Positions 45,905-57,174 of a DNA stretch of 64,000 bases are shown here, in pieces. Location of the stretch: assembly GCA_022432975.1 (NCBI GenBank), contig CM039502.1:10019290-10083289 (forward strand). Reading direction: 5' to 3'. This DNA comes from Begonia masoniana. Taxonomy: Eukaryota; Streptophyta; Magnoliopsida; Cucurbitales; Begoniaceae. Positions within the stretch are counted from its first letter, which is position 1; every line of letters begins with the position of its first letter. Made by a program: the position numbers and the translations under genes. Below the pieces are notes generated by a model. The model saw only the letters and a list, made by a program, of their open reading frames with translations. It did no database searches and was not told where the DNA came from.

Positions 45905-46080
45905 GACCGATCTCTGCGCTGCAGCAGAGATCGATCGCTGCATTGCTTTTCAGCATCAGCGATCGATCTCTGCTGCAGAGCAGAGATCGATCGCTGCTAG
46001 TCATGGCAGCGATCTCGATCGCTGCTAGCTATGGCAGCGATCGATCTCTGCTCTGCAGCAGAGATCGATCGCTGCAAGCA
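45905..46080. repeat. Cluster of hairpins in element J
   Basis: Repeated GCAGCGATCGATCTCTGCT and its complement. Perfect hairpins include 45958-45995 (17-bp arms, 4-base loop GCAG) and 46034-46075 (19-bp arms, loop CTGC), with further shorter copies on either side. Confidence 0.92.
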
Positions 46081-46857
46081 TGCAGCGATTCCTTCCTTCT
46101 CCTTCAGACTTCAAACCTTCAACACTTCACCAACACTTCACCTTTTGCACTTCAACTTCAATTCATCATATTTGCTCTCTGGAATCTGATTTCCAGAGAG
46201 CAGAACTTCCTAATTCATTAAACCAACAGTCACCATAACTTACCACTAAAATCTACTTAACCAATTAAAATGTATCCTAGACTCAATCGAATCGCGTCGG
46301 ACTTTGCGAAGTCCAACTGCGTGGATGTATCTAAACATCAAACATAACCGTATCAACCTAAAACCAATCAAAACGTTTCCAAAACATTCATTAAACAGTT
46401 TAAACCAAAACGTTTTACATACAATTACCAAAACGTTATCTAATCCCTATCCAGATCCAAACAACCTAAGTATACTATACAATTATCAACTCAAAACATC
46501 CCAAAATAAACCCAGAGTTCAGACATACATCCCCACGGGTCATATTGCGCCTCGACTGCCCCAGCGCACTCCCACAGCCATCATCCATCAACTGCATCCC
46601 TCGTCAGGAGGAGGAACGTCGTCCTCACCTGGTTCAATATCGCCTAAGAGATTACCTACACCATACAGACACATATGAGATATTGAAATCTCAGTAAGCT
46701 ACGTAAATGCAGATGCATGCGTGTCGTGCATATGAAGTTCAGAAAACATGCTCATCAGACATATCAGGTCATTTCATACATATTGCCACCGAGATATCAG
46801 CCCACTAAATGGAAAGGATACATTCCGCGGTCGAACTACCACTTTCCACTTAGATGG

Positions 46858-46871
46858 GGGGGGGGGGGGGG
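46858..46871 (+). repeat. Poly-G run
   Basis: A run of about 14 G bases inside J. Only its length is notable; it may be inaccurately assembled. Confidence 0.9.
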
Positions 46872-48202
46872 GTGCATGCTCATAAACCCTACAGCCATGC
46901 CTGAGCCCCATCCCGCGTGACCTTTCAGATACAGATTATGTATTTTCGTTCATTATTCATTTCATTGAAAACCTGTGCAGAAACCCATTTTTATGCCATT
47001 TTGAAACACGTGATGCATGAACAGTTCATATCAGCGGAAAGTAAACAAACAGTTCATATCGGCAGACAATATAACATAACCTATAAACAACTAACCTAAC
47101 TACCCAACCTAAACAACGTAAAACAAGGAACCCTCAAGGATCCTTGATACGACGACGAGGTATGGTGTAGACCTTTGGGTCAAGCAAGTCACGAGAACTT
47201 ACCTCGAGCGCGCTGGATCTCAAGCTTCTTCCACGGGAGTCGTGTGTCTGAGAAAAAACACGACATTCGCAATTAAAACCAATTTAAACTATTAACGTCC
47301 AAATTTCAAACTTTAACTAAAGAATTATCCTAAATTCTTCACTTAGCTAATTAAAGCATTTCGAACGTTAATTATAGCTCGATAATCCAAATTCTCAAAT
47401 AACGAGTTTTTCTCTAAAAACCCGAAATTTAACCAATTTATAACTTTTTCGCAAATTGATTTTTCTTCGTCCAATAACGTCCAATACGTTCAATATATAC
47501 CTAATCACGGCTAACCTATTAATTACAAAGTCTAAATCGCATTTTTAACGAAAACCCTAATCGAAACCCAAACCCTAAATCGAACCGAAACTCGAATTAA
47601 ACACTCGAAAACTAAAGCTACATACCGAGGGTAGCGAGAGAGGAAGAAACCGTGAAGGACGGAGGAAGAACGGAGGTCGGATTGTGAGGAGTCGCCGGCG
47701 GCCGAGAGAAGAAAGCCTTCTCTGTTCGTGCGATCCAGAGAGAAAAGAGAGAAAGAGAGAAAGTGAGGGAAAAGAAATGTTTTGTGATGTTTTATAAAAT
47801 GGATTTGCAAATTACCATTTTGCCCTTAGCTCTTGTTTCGTCCTTCGTTTCATTAATCGTCCAACGATTCGGATTCTCGAAAACTCCATATTTTGCCAAT
47901 AACTCATATTCATCACCAGGGCTTTATTAAAACTGTCCGTTCGAAATTTGGACTTCATTCACTATTTTTACGAGAATGTCTTTTACTTTATGATAATAGT
48001 AATTACTCGGAATATAGCGTCACTATTCTGAAAATTCTCATAAATTCCTTAAAATTCTTATTATTCGTTAGGATCGTAATGACGCTTTCCATTTGCGAAA
48101 CTGATTTGATTTGACATATTTACTAAAAATGCCATTAAATAGTGAAACAATAATATAATATAATATATCCAAAAATCCGTACAAGCCGGATATTACAATG
48201 AG

Positions 48203-51200
48203 GCTTTACTTGTGCATCTCATCTTGATTTCTCTCCCAGTTCAATTCAACCACTTTAAAGTCAGTTTTAACTGTCAGAAAGAAACGTGGAATTTGAATGA
48301 ACTAATTTCTCATTGTGTACAAGAGGAAGAGAGATTGAAGCAAGAGAAGACTGAAAGTGCTTTCTTAGCAAGCACCTCTAAAGAAAAGGGCAAGAAAAGA
48401 AAGAATACAAATGCTGCTGGTCCAAGTGCAAAGAAACAAAATAAGGATGGTAATCTTTGTTTCTTTTGCAATAAACCTGGACACATGAAGAAGGAATGTG
48501 CAAAGTATCGTGCATGGCGCGAGAAGAAAGGTACATTTCTTAATTTGGTTTGTTCTGAAGTTAATTTGGCTTCAGTACCTAGAAATACTTGGTGGTTAGA
48601 CTCCGGTGCTACTACTAACATCAGTATTTCAATGCAGGGTTGCCTGAGCTGCCGAAAGCCAAATGATGCTGAAAGATGTATCTATGTGGGCGATGGCAAA
48701 TCGGTAGAAGTGGAAGCAATTGGTCATTTTAGATTGTTGCTTTGTACTGGTTTCTATTTGGATTTAATGGATACTTATGTTGTACCGTCATTTAGACGGA
48801 ATTTGGTTTCTGTTTGTTATTTGGACAAATTTGGTTACACTTGTTCTTTTGGAAACAATCAGTTTATGTTATCTATTAATTCAAATGTGGTTGGAACTGG
48901 TTCGCTTATGCAATATGACAATCTATATTTGCTTGACACAAATGCTACATATCATGAAACCCTTATTATTGATTCAAAAGGTACAAAACGGAAGCTAAAT
49001 AATGATAATTCAGGTGCATTATGGCACAAGCGCTTAGGCCACATCTCTAGAAATAGAGTTGAACGACTTGTGTCAGATGGAATTCTAAATTCCATTGATT
49101 TTGCGGATTTTAACATCTGTATTGAATGCATTAAAGGAAAACAAACCAAAGGCAAGAAATTAGGTGCATATAGAGCTACAGAAGTCTTAGAGTTGATACA
49201 TACAGATGTTTGTGGACCGTTTCCAACACCTTCTTGGAATGGTCAACGCTACTTTGTATCATTCATAGACGATTTTTCGAGATATGCATACATATTTCTT
49301 ATTCATGAAAAGGCTCAAACAATGGACGTGTTCAAGTCATTCAAGGTTGAAGTTGAAAATCAACTCGACAAAAGAATAAAGAAAATAAAGTCCGATCGTG
49401 GTGGTGAATACTATGGTCGGTACGATGGTTCAGGTGAACAACGTCCAGGACCTTTTGCCAAATACCTAGAGGAGTGTGGTATCGTCCCACAATACACCAT
49501 GCCGGGCTCTCCAAGCATGAATGGTGTAGCAGAAAGACGAAATCGTACTTTACAGGATATGGTAAGGAGTATGATAAATCATTCCTCCCTGCCAGAATCA
49601 CTTTGGGGTGAGGCAATAAAAACAGCAGCATACATTTTGAATAGGGTGCCAACAAAAGCAGCTGCTAAAACACCTTTTGAGCTTTGGTTAGGGCGAAAGC
49701 CTAGTCTAAAGCATTTTCATGTTTGGGGATGTCCTACTGAGGCACGACCTTATAGGTCACATGAGAATAAATTGGACCCCAAAACTGTGAGCAGCTACTT
49801 TATTGGCTATTCTGAGCGATCAAGGGGCTATAAATTTTATGATCCCAGATTAAAGACTATTTTTGAGACGGGTACAGCAGTCTTTTTCGAGGATATTGAG
49901 TTTGGGGGGAAGAATAAAATAAAGGACTTTGTCTTTGAGGAAGAATCAACTTCTAATATGATTAATGAGGAGTTAATTCATATTCCGATTTCTTTAGACA
50001 ATGATCAAGATTCCACTCTTGTCATTGATAATATCGGAATTCCAGAAAATCAAGACATTGTTAATCTCCCAGAGGTACAAACTCAACAACCTCTTGAAGA
50101 AGCAATTGAAGTTCAAGTGCCATTACGCAGGTCCACGAGAGAAATAAGAAATGCTATTTCGGATATCTATGAAGTATTTCTTCAGGAACATGAAGATAAT
50201 GTTAGCATGATGGATGATGATCCTATCAACTTTCGTCAAGCTATAGAAAGTTCCAATTCGGTAAAGTGGGTCGAAGCAATGAAAGAAGAGTATAAATCAA
50301 TGCAAGACAATAAAGTATGGGAACTTGTCCCATTATCGGAAGGTATAAAACCTGTTGGTTGTAAATGGATTTTTAAGACCAAAAGGGATTCAAAAGGTAA
50401 TGTGGAAAAGTATAAAGCTCGTCTTGTTGCAAAAGGTTTTACTCAAAAATATGGGATTGACTATAAAGAAACTTTTTCTCCGGTTTCAACTAAGGACTCT
50501 TTTAGATCAATCATGGCACTTGTAGCACATTTTGATATGGAGCTACATCAGATGGATGTAAAGACAGCGTTTCTCAATGGCGACATTGATGAAACAATTT
50601 ATATGCTGCAACCAGAAAACTTTGTATTAGGAGACCCAAAGAATATGGTTTGCAAATTAAAGAAATCCATCTATGGGCTTAAGCAAGCGTCTCGGCAGTG
50701 GTACCATAAATTTCATGAAATAATTCTCTCATTTGGTTTTGAAGAGAATTTAATTGATGGTTGTGTGTATCACAAGTTCAGTGGGAGTAAGCATATATTT
50801 CTGGTTTTATATGTGGATGACATTTTGCTTGTCACAAACGATATAGGCTTATTGCACCAAACCAAGAAGTTTTTATCGAAAAATTTTGAGATGAAAGATC
50901 TTGGTGAGGCTTCATTTGTATTAGGAATTCAAATACGTCGGGACCGTTCTCGAAGTATTCTTGGATTGTCACAAATGAGCTATATCGATAAAGTACTTAA
51001 GAGATATGGCATGCAAGATTGTAAACCAGGCAACACCCCGGTCGCTAAGGGAGATAAATTTAATCTCAAACAATGCCCTAAAGGAAGTCTTGAAATTCAA
51101 GAAATGCAAAAGATTCCTTATGCTTCGGCAATAGGAAGTCTTATGTATGCTCAAGTTTGTACGCGTCCGGATATTGCGTACATAGTAGGTGTATTAGGCA

Positions 51201-51796
51201 GATATTTAAGCAACCCAGGTATGGATCACTGGAAAGCAGCAAAAAGAGTTATGAGATACCTTAAAAGAACTAGGAATTACATGCTCACTTATAGGAGGTC
51301 AGATAGTCTTGAGATCATTGGGTATTCTGACTCCGATTTTGCGGGATGCCAAGATAGTTTAAGATCCACTTCGGGCTACATTTTTCTGTTGGCTGGTGGA
51401 GCCATTTCATGGAGAAGTGCCAAACAGGGACTTACTGCTTCCTCCACCATGGCAGCAGAATTTTTTGCTTGTTATGAGGCATCAAGTCATGGAATATGGC
51501 TGAAGAACCTTGTCACTGGGCTGCGTATTCTAGAAGGGATTGAACGACCCCTTGAGTTATTTTGTGACAATAGATCAGCTGTATTATATTCTAACAACAA
51601 TAGGAGCTCAACGAAGTCGAAGCATATCGACATCAAGTTCATTGTTGTAAAAGAAAGGGTACAAAGTGGGCAAATTTCTATAGAACACTTAAGTACAAAC
51701 TCCATGGTAGCTGATCCTTTGACAAAGGGTTTGCCACCTAATGTCTTTCATGAGCATACTGCTCGTATGGGTATTGTAGAGATGGATGATCTCTAG
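48203..51796 (+). CDS. gag C-terminus plus pol of element H, intact frame
   Basis: One open frame of ~1,197 codons that continues the gag codons ending at 45640. It begins with the end of gag and a zinc knuckle ([14 protein letters not shown]). The protease has [12 protein letters not shown], integrase has the HHCC zinc segment ([18 protein letters not shown]) and core ([27 protein letters not shown]), RT has [11 protein letters not shown], and RNase H has SDSDFAG, ending at TAG 51794-51796. The Copia order and fused gag-pol are clear. No frame break is seen, in keeping with the youth of the LTRs; what is lost is the gag N-terminus. Confidence 0.93.
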   Translation, partial: ALLVHLILISLPVQFNHFKVSFNCQKETWNLNELISHCVQEEERLKQEKTESAFLASTSKEKGKKRKNTNAAGPSAKKQNKDGNLCFFCNKPGHMKKECAKYRAWREKKGTFLNLVCSEVNLASVPRNTWWLDSGATTNISISMQGCLSCRKPNDAERCIYVGDGKSVEVEAIGHFRLLLCTGFYLDLMDTYVVPSFRRNLVSVCYLDKFGYTCSFGNNQFMLSINSNVVGTGSLMQYDNLYLLDTNATYHETLIIDSKGTKRKLNNDNSGALWHKRLGHISRNRVERLVSDGILNSIDFADFNICIECIKGKQTKGKKLGAYRATEVLELIHTDVCGPFPTPSWNGQRYFVSFIDDFSRYAYIFLIHEKAQTMDVFKSFKVEVENQLDKRIKKIKSDRGGEYYGRYDGSGEQRPGPFAKYLEECGIVPQYTMPGSPSMNGVAERRNRTLQDMVRSMINHSSLPESLWGEAIKTAAYILNRVPTKAAAKTPFELWLGRKPSLKHFHVWGCPTEARPYRSHENKLDPKTVSSYFIGYSERSRGYKFYDPRLKTIFETGTAVFFEDIEFGGKNKIKDFVFEEESTSNMINEELIHIPISLDNDQDSTLVIDNIGIPENQDIVNLPEVQTQQPLEEAIEVQVPLRRSTREIRNAISDIYEVFLQEHEDNVSMMDDDPINFRQAIESSNSVKWVEAMKEEYKSMQDNKVWELVPLSEGIKPVGCKWIFKTKRDSKGNVEKYKARLVAKGFTQKYGIDYKETFSPVSTKDSFRSIMALVAHFDMELHQMDVKTAFLNGDIDETIYMLQPENFVLGDPKNMVCKLKKSIYGLKQASRQWYHKFHEIILSFGFEENLIDGCVYHKFSGSKHIFLVLYVDDILLVTNDIGLLHQTKKFLSKNFEMKDLGEASFVLGIQIRRDRSRSILGLSQMSYIDKVLKRYGMQDCKPGNTPVAKGDKFNLKQCPKGSLEIQEMQKIPYASAIGSLMYAQVCTRPDIAYIVGVLGRYLSNPGMDHWKAAKRVMRYLKRTRNYMLTYRRSDSLEIIGYSDSDFAGCQDSLRSTSGYIFLLAGGAISWRSAKQGLTASSTMAAEFFACYEASSHGIWLKNLVTGLRILEGIERPLELFCDNRSAVLYSNNNRSSTKSKHIDIKFIVVKERVQSGQISIEHLSTNSMVADPLTKGLPPNVFHEHTARMGIVEMDDL

Positions 51797-52213
51797 GTTG
51801 AGTGAGAGGTTGTAATTGGTTGTTTATCCGGATGCTTGTTTTATAGACATTGCTTATATATTTTTATTCTGATCAGAAATGAAGTATTATTCAATTATTA
51901 CACTTTGTACAATTGAGGTTAAAGTTTGATCTCACTAAAGTTAAGCTGGACTAGTTGAAAATTGACATGAAAAGATCACCTTGCATGTAATTTTCATGCC
52001 ACTAATTCATGATTGATCTATGTTATTTAGTCATGTTGATGTACGTGACCATTGATAGGTTTAGTTGTGATTGATACAACGAATACCGCTTTGATCCTAT
52101 GTCCATATTACTAATGAACAAGATTGTTTGAAATGTCCTAAGACTTGATGACAATACATGTGCACACTAAGGATATATCATTCATTATATTGTATATGTG
52201 TCCAGTGGGAGAT
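51797..52213 (+). other. Untranslated 3' interior of element H
   Basis: No ORF. It ends with the purine stretch AGTGGGAGA (about 52204-52212) directly before the 3' LTR. Confidence 0.7.
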
Positions 52214-52668
52214 TGTTAGAATTTTGGGACACTTATATAATTAAGTGAATGTATATAGTCATCAAATACATTAAGTCAATATTATGTGATCTATTTTGAA
52301 AGAAAGAATTTGACTTAAGGACGTAATTGTCATGAATATTATTGTGGATACCATATGCAGAATTTCTAATTTGATGAGGGGCCAAATTAGAAATTCTGCG
52401 ACAAGTTTTACTTGTTGAAGGTTGCAACGGGTACAAAACAATAAATGAGTTATGGTCCCCATTTGTAGAAAAGAGATATCTCTATTCTGTATCCCCATCA
52501 ACAGAGAGAATAAGGAACACTAAGGAAATTCTACATTTGGAAGATCAAAACCAAAGACCATGGCTAAAGATTCAGGTACGCTTCCGCACTCAATTTATGT
52601 TTAAGTTAAGAACAAGAATTTCAGATTCAGTTTCGTAAGGGCAAAAGAAACATGAAGAAATTCCAACA
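52214..52668 (+). repeat. 3' LTR of element H
   Basis: 455 bp, nearly identical to 42141-42595; followed by the target duplication AATAC. Confidence 0.95.
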
Positions 52669-53749
52669 AATACTAGCTGAAAATATCCTTTTCCAAAAGA
52701 AAATCACAAAATTAATGGAGTCTGATGACAGTGAAACTTCAGTGAAACCCAATTACGAGCCAAAACAAACGCAGATTCGACACGTCCAGTAAATCTCAAT
52801 TAAGAAATTCCCGGCCTAAAACTCCATTTCTCTTCGCATCCCGTTTTCACCATTAAAAACAGTAATCGACGACTGTAGGAATCAAAAACGAACTCACGTG
52901 ATTAAGAAGCAATTTCTCAGCGGTTTTTCGAACTTTGGCCTGGGCATTATCTCGCTGTCTGCGTCGCACAATCAAAGTCCGGCGCTTGAGAGCAGGCGTT
53001 CCACCATCGAAGACAAAAACAGGCTTAGTCCGAAGGTATAAAAGCTTGCAAATTCGGCGAAAGAAGCCGAGTAAATGAGCGTTCCGGACCATTTCTCCCC
53101 TCTCGTCCCGCATGGCCTTCATAAACTGAACCATCCAAATACTAGCATCTGCACGAATTCATAACCCAATGCATCATTACAGTAAACTACTTCGACAGAG
53201 TTCGTAAATATAATAAGAATTCAACGGTGAGAGGTATACCGATGGCGAGCCTTTTTCCGGCGAGGGTTTCGACGGAGACGCGACGTCCGACAGGGGATAG
53301 TAGCTCCCACAGACCGTGCACACCCATCTCGTTTTGCTTTCGGCGACGTTCCCTCTTCGGTCGTTATTGCCGCCAAGAGTATGTAACAGCAGACTTCGTT
53401 GAGATTACAGTCGATGTGTCGTTTGGAAACAGGTTTGGACGTTTGGGAATTGTGGTATAGAAAAAATCGCAGTCACTTCAAGTTTCTATATTTATGGTCT
53501 AATTTTACATTATAATATTTATTTAATGAAGTGACAATTTTCAATTGGTGAAATAATAACTTAGGTTAATTATTCGCGATCTATCATAATAATTGTATTA
53601 AATTTCTACGATCTAAGTCAATGACAGATCCGGCATGCTACCAAGTTTCACGTTGGAATGTGACACTTTCCTTCCTTGCTTTTTCATACGCTTGCTGGAG
53701 AAGCTACTGAAGATGTGAAGGAGTAATCAAGGGATTGGGAAGTCTCCGA

Positions 53750-54176
53750 TTACGTAGGCGTCTCTGGGGGAGCAGCAAGATGAGCTGTGTCTGACTGCCG
53801 CTCTTCTTCTGCTTTTGCGAGATCAGTCAATACCTGTGAGATTGAAACCCTCACGAGCTGGCTGAAATCAAAGCCGTAAAAACTTTTAGAAACATAAATG
53901 AATCTCATGAAACAAAGAAAACATAATAGGCGACAAAAAAAAAAATTACATTTTCCTGCGAGGGTCCAGAGGTCCACCAGTCCGCCAACCCACTCGAAGA
54001 TGAGCAAGCCCGGCTTTCAGATCTTTGAGCTGACTCAGAAGATCAGCTTTTGATTTCTGTCTAACGTCTGCACCTCATCACAAACCACAAACGAAAACGA
54101 AATTCCGTTAAGACCTAGTCTTTTGAAGAAAAGAAAGACAAGAGAGAACAGTTTGGATGCTGTAAGACATACCCAT
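53750..54176 (-). CDS. RPL35 (uL29)-like short reading frame, diverged or truncated
   Basis: Three exons with consensus splice sites: 54176-54173 (ATG plus one base), 54067-53950, and 53861-53750 (TAA). The tiny first coding exon is typical of ribosomal-protein genes. The 77-residue product matches cytosolic RPL35 in KSKADLLSQLKDLKA, in TGG, and in VRVSISQVLT with conserved spacing. The basic stretch between these is replaced, and the C-terminus (EEERQSDT...) departs from the normal ~123-residue protein. The protein normally sits near the exit tunnel of the 60S subunit. Missing the basic C-terminal half makes normal ribosomal function unlikely. It is either a pseudogene with an intact short frame or a diverged paralogue. 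Confidence 0.6.
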
Positions 54177-55102
54177 TGCTAGAGCGAGAAAGGTTAACAC
54201 CTGCAGAGACGCCTCCCCTTCTCCGCCCGCTGCTGAATTGACGCTTAGGGTTTTCTTAGAATTTATAGGCAGAACAAATGATTAAGAGGTAAAATTAGAT
54301 AGTAAATTATAACATTATTTGTAGGAATTTTTTTATTTTCGTATAAATACTGATTCATTTGATCAAATCAATAAAACAAGATCTTTTAGTAAAAAAAAAA
54401 CAAGTAATTTATTTTTTGATCTATTTATTTATTAAAAAAAATTATGGATTAATTTGAATTTTTTTTAAAAAAAACTTTAATTAAATAATAAAGTCGAGGT
54501 AGAAAATATTCAACTAAATAATTTCAATGATATCGTGAAATTCAAAATTTGTTAAATTCTCGAATCTTCGAAAATATAAATTACATAAAAAATATATTTT
54601 TTAAATTTATGTAAATCAATTTTAAAAAAAATATATATTTCATTTGACATAAATAAATATTCTTATTCATCTACGTTATTCATAATTTAATTCATAATAT
54701 TATAGATACCTAGAAATAACTAAACTAATGATTATTGATAGTTTCGTAATTGAAATAAATAAATAAATACCGGCAAATAAATAAATAATGTTGAGAAAAA
54801 ATCTGATTATGATAACAATTAACATAAATTTTGAGTTTAATTGGATCTTATCCCCTATTAATTCGAACTTTAGATAAAGACAATTATAATTTAAATGTAA
54901 TGATTATTTAAAAATTAATTTAGATAAAGACAATCATATTCAAAACTGATACTTAGAATTACTACTTCTATGTCTACTCAAATTGTTAGTCTGTTTTTTC
55001 TATAAATTCAACCCCCACCCCTCGTTCTCTTCAACTTCATTCAAATCATCATCTTTCTCTTCTTGATTTCTCTCTTCTTTTCTCTCCCCCGAAGCTCTGA
55101 CC
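54177..55102. other. A/T-rich intergenic region and SWEET leader
   Basis: Very A/T-rich spacer without recognisable genes (54300-55000). The last ~80 bp before ATG 55103 are CT-rich, as is usual for a plant 5' UTR. Confidence 0.5.
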
Positions 55103-56354
55103 ATGGTGACTGCTGAAGCTGCTCGTAATGTTGTTGGCGTTGTTGGTAAGTGCTTTTTTTTTTTTTTTTTTTTTTTTTGCTTCTCCATCTCTCTGTATTT
55201 TCTTCCATCTTGTAGTTTGCTTTTGGTTTCTTATGTTCTTTTATCTCTCTACACAGGTAATGTAATCTCCTTTGGCCTCTTCCTCTCCCCAGTGTAAGTC
55301 TCTCCCCCTCTCTCATACCAAACGATGAAGAGTAGACAAATATCAGTTTAGTTTATTACAGTAGAAAATAAAATATTCTATTTTTCATCTAATCTAATGG
55401 TGCCTTCCTAAATTCATCGAGCGCAGTCCCACATTCTACAAAATCATCAAGAAGAAGTCGGTGGAGGAGTTCAAACCAGATCCATATATCGCCACTACAC
55501 TCAACTGCATGTGCTGGATATTTTATGGAATGCCTTTTGTTCACCCTGATAGTCTTCTAGTCATCAGCATTAATGGCGTTGGGCTAGTTTTGGAGTTGAT
55601 TTATTTGGCCATATTCTTCGCCTACTCTGATAAAAAGAGACGAGTAAGTGAATAATTTTCCAGATTACATACTCGTATTCTTTAGCTTTAAAGTTACAAT
55701 TTATCTATTTAAGGGTCTATTTTTTTGTTTTTTGTTTTTTTTTAATTTGTTTTGGTGTTTCAGAACAAGATAAGTCTTTCTCTTTTGGTTGAAATCCTCT
55801 TCGTGGCGGTCGTAGCTGTGATAACTATGATGGCACTCCATGGAACCACCAGGAGATCATTAATGGTTGGCATTATTTGTGATGTTTTCAACATCATAAT
55901 GTATGCTTCTCCCCTCACCATCATGGTAACTAACTCTTCTCATTAAGTTACCATTAAGTCTTTCATTAACCATTAAATCAATGCTCGTAATAATTGTCTG
56001 CCCTTCGTCATCAGACCAAAGTTATCAAAACGAAGAGCGTAGAGTACATGCCGTTTACCCTCTCACTAGCTAACTTCCTCAACGGTTGTGTGTGGACGGC
56101 TTACGCCCTCATCAAGTTCGATATCTACATTCTGGTAATTATTCCTTTAATCTTGTATTTGAATTTTCAAAGTAAAGATGCTAATAAATATCGTCATCGT
56201 TTTGTAGATAAGCAATGGGTTGTGAGCGATTTCTGGTCTTGTTCAACTGGTTTTATATGCGTGCTACTACAGAACCACGCCATCAAACCACGACAAGATT
56301 GCAAAACCAACTGAGCTGCAACTCTCCGGCATCGACAGAACCAATATAGTCTAG
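55103..56354 (+). pseudogene. SWEET sugar transporter (clade II-like) with a premature stop
   Basis: Six exons with GT-AG introns: 55103-55145, 55257-55293, 55427-55643, 55764-55925, 56015-56134 and 56208-56354. They encode the two MtN3/saliva triple-helix bundles: first GNVISFGLFLSP with [20 protein letters not shown], second [20 protein letters not shown] with [16 protein letters not shown]. SWEETs are facilitators for hexoses or sucrose across plasma or vacuolar membranes; similarity is greatest to the SWEET4/5/7/8 group. In exon 6, after ISNGL, the codon for a strongly conserved Gly is TGA (56223-56225), so translation would stop at 198 residues and lose transmembrane helix 7. Beyond it the frame is fully preserved for 43 more codons to TAG 56352-56354 (241 residues in all). 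It could be a null allele, or a sequencing error. Confidence 0.85.
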
Positions 56355-56539
56355 ATTTCTACGTAGTTTTCTTTACGATTTTTTTTTTCTTCAAACAATT
56401 CATAGTTGTTGCCTAGTTCATCCATTAGGGATAAAGTTTTCAACAATTAATTCTAGTTTTTGATTTTTGATTTTTTAAAGTTGCAGTCTTTTTTGTTGAG
56501 TTCGTTCATCTTTATCCAACACCCTGAAGAAAAAAACAC

Positions 56540-56899
56540 AAAAGGCGACACTACTAATCACTGACAAATTAATATTATCTTCTTCATCAACCCAGAACCT
56601 CTTTTCGATCTCACGGAGGAATGCCCAATTATGAACGTCATTCCTCCCTCCCTTGCCGCCGCCACCATCTTTATTCTCGCACTCTCGGCACCACGAACCT
56701 CGACCTTTTTGTCTTCCTTTTCTTCACTGTCTGCGCTCCTGAACTTTCGCTCTCGTCCTCCCACAATCTTGTCCCGTCGCAACTCAACGAACATGTTCCC
56801 ACTACTGTCATTCTTTTGTTCTCTCCCGTTTCTCCCGGTCCGGCAATGGATTCCTGTCTCTCCGGTCGAATGAATTCGAATAACAGTAGCATTACACAT
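56540..56899 (-). pseudogene. Possible fragment of a KUP/HAK/KT potassium transporter C-terminus
   Basis: A minus-strand frame of 113 codons ends with AAREGGMTFIIGHSSVRSKR then GSGLMKK, similar to the cytosolic C-terminal motif (GHSYV-K-SS--KK) of plant KUP/HAK/KT transporters. A charged stretch with EEKEDKK precedes it. The usual continuation YSFLRKNCRG is absent and a stop follows. No transmembrane part is present. If correct it is a short relic; the match rests on one motif recalled from memory. Confidence 0.4.
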
Positions 56900-57174
56900 T
56901 TGTCTTAAACTGTTGTGTGAAATCTTCTAACAATAAACAGAGAGAGAGGGGGGATGAAAGGAGTTTTGAATCAAGCGATGAACAGTTAACAAATATCATC
57001 CTAGTTTTATAAAATAGAAAAAAAAAAAGGAAATTACCAAATTCAACCGTGAAGTTTCGGTTTTTTTCGATTTTAACCACAAACAAATTTTTTTTAACAA
57101 TTCAAACCGTAACGTATCGAAAATCTGCCAAAAACAACCACGCCAGACGGACGCAAACAACCCCCGTCCGTCTG

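Larger units (their letters stand above)
45641..48197 (-). mobile_element. Solo-LTR-like element J nested in gag of H
   Basis: 2557 bp, TGTAACACCCC...ATATTACA, with target duplication ATGAG (45636-45640, 48198-48202). Read on the minus strand it starts TGTAATATCCGG and ends GGGGTGTTACA, the TGTARC family pattern. A leader donor lies near 47630 (TCG|GTATGT) and a 45-nt cryptic exon at 47247-47203 ends CGAG|GTAAGTTCTCGTG, matching G1 over the donor. A cluster of long palindromes (45895-46090) occupies the slot that holds arrays in E, F and G1. It has no coding domain. Confidence 0.85.
42141..52668 (+). mobile_element. Very young Copia element H with internal array and nested J
   Basis: LTRs 42141-42595 and 52214-52668 (455 bp each, one difference seen), TGTTAG...CCAACA, with target duplication AATAC (42136-42140, 52669-52673). 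A primer-binding site follows the 5' LTR (42598-42608), and a short purine tract AGTGGGAGA precedes the 3' LTR. The interior has a leader, a 2.5-kb hairpin array, a partial gag interrupted by J, and an intact pol. Without J it is ~8 kb. It lies in intron 2 of the XPG fragment on the opposite strand. Confidence 0.95.
41736..53327 (-). pseudogene. UVH3: XPG/UVH3 DNA-repair endonuclease, 5' exons only
   Basis: Exon 1 53327-53240 (29 codons, [20 protein letters not shown]), exon 2 53148-52898 and exon 3 41914-41736 join in frame across consensus introns. Exon 2 holds the XPG N-terminal nuclease segment ([35 protein letters not shown]). Exon 3 encodes a K/E/Q-rich segment as in the spacer after the XPG-N domain. 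XPG/UVH3 makes the 3' incision in nucleotide excision repair and normally has about 1,400-1,500 residues. Here only ~170 codons exist before the upstream side of CYP38, so the I-domain and the rest are missing. Intron 2 (41915-52897) contains the whole of element H. It could be a truncated duplicate or the result of misassembly. Confidence 0.85.

Noticed and set aside
45895..46221. ORF of IAASYGSDRSLL type in J
   Set aside because: Translation of the palindromic repeat cluster in a non-coding element.
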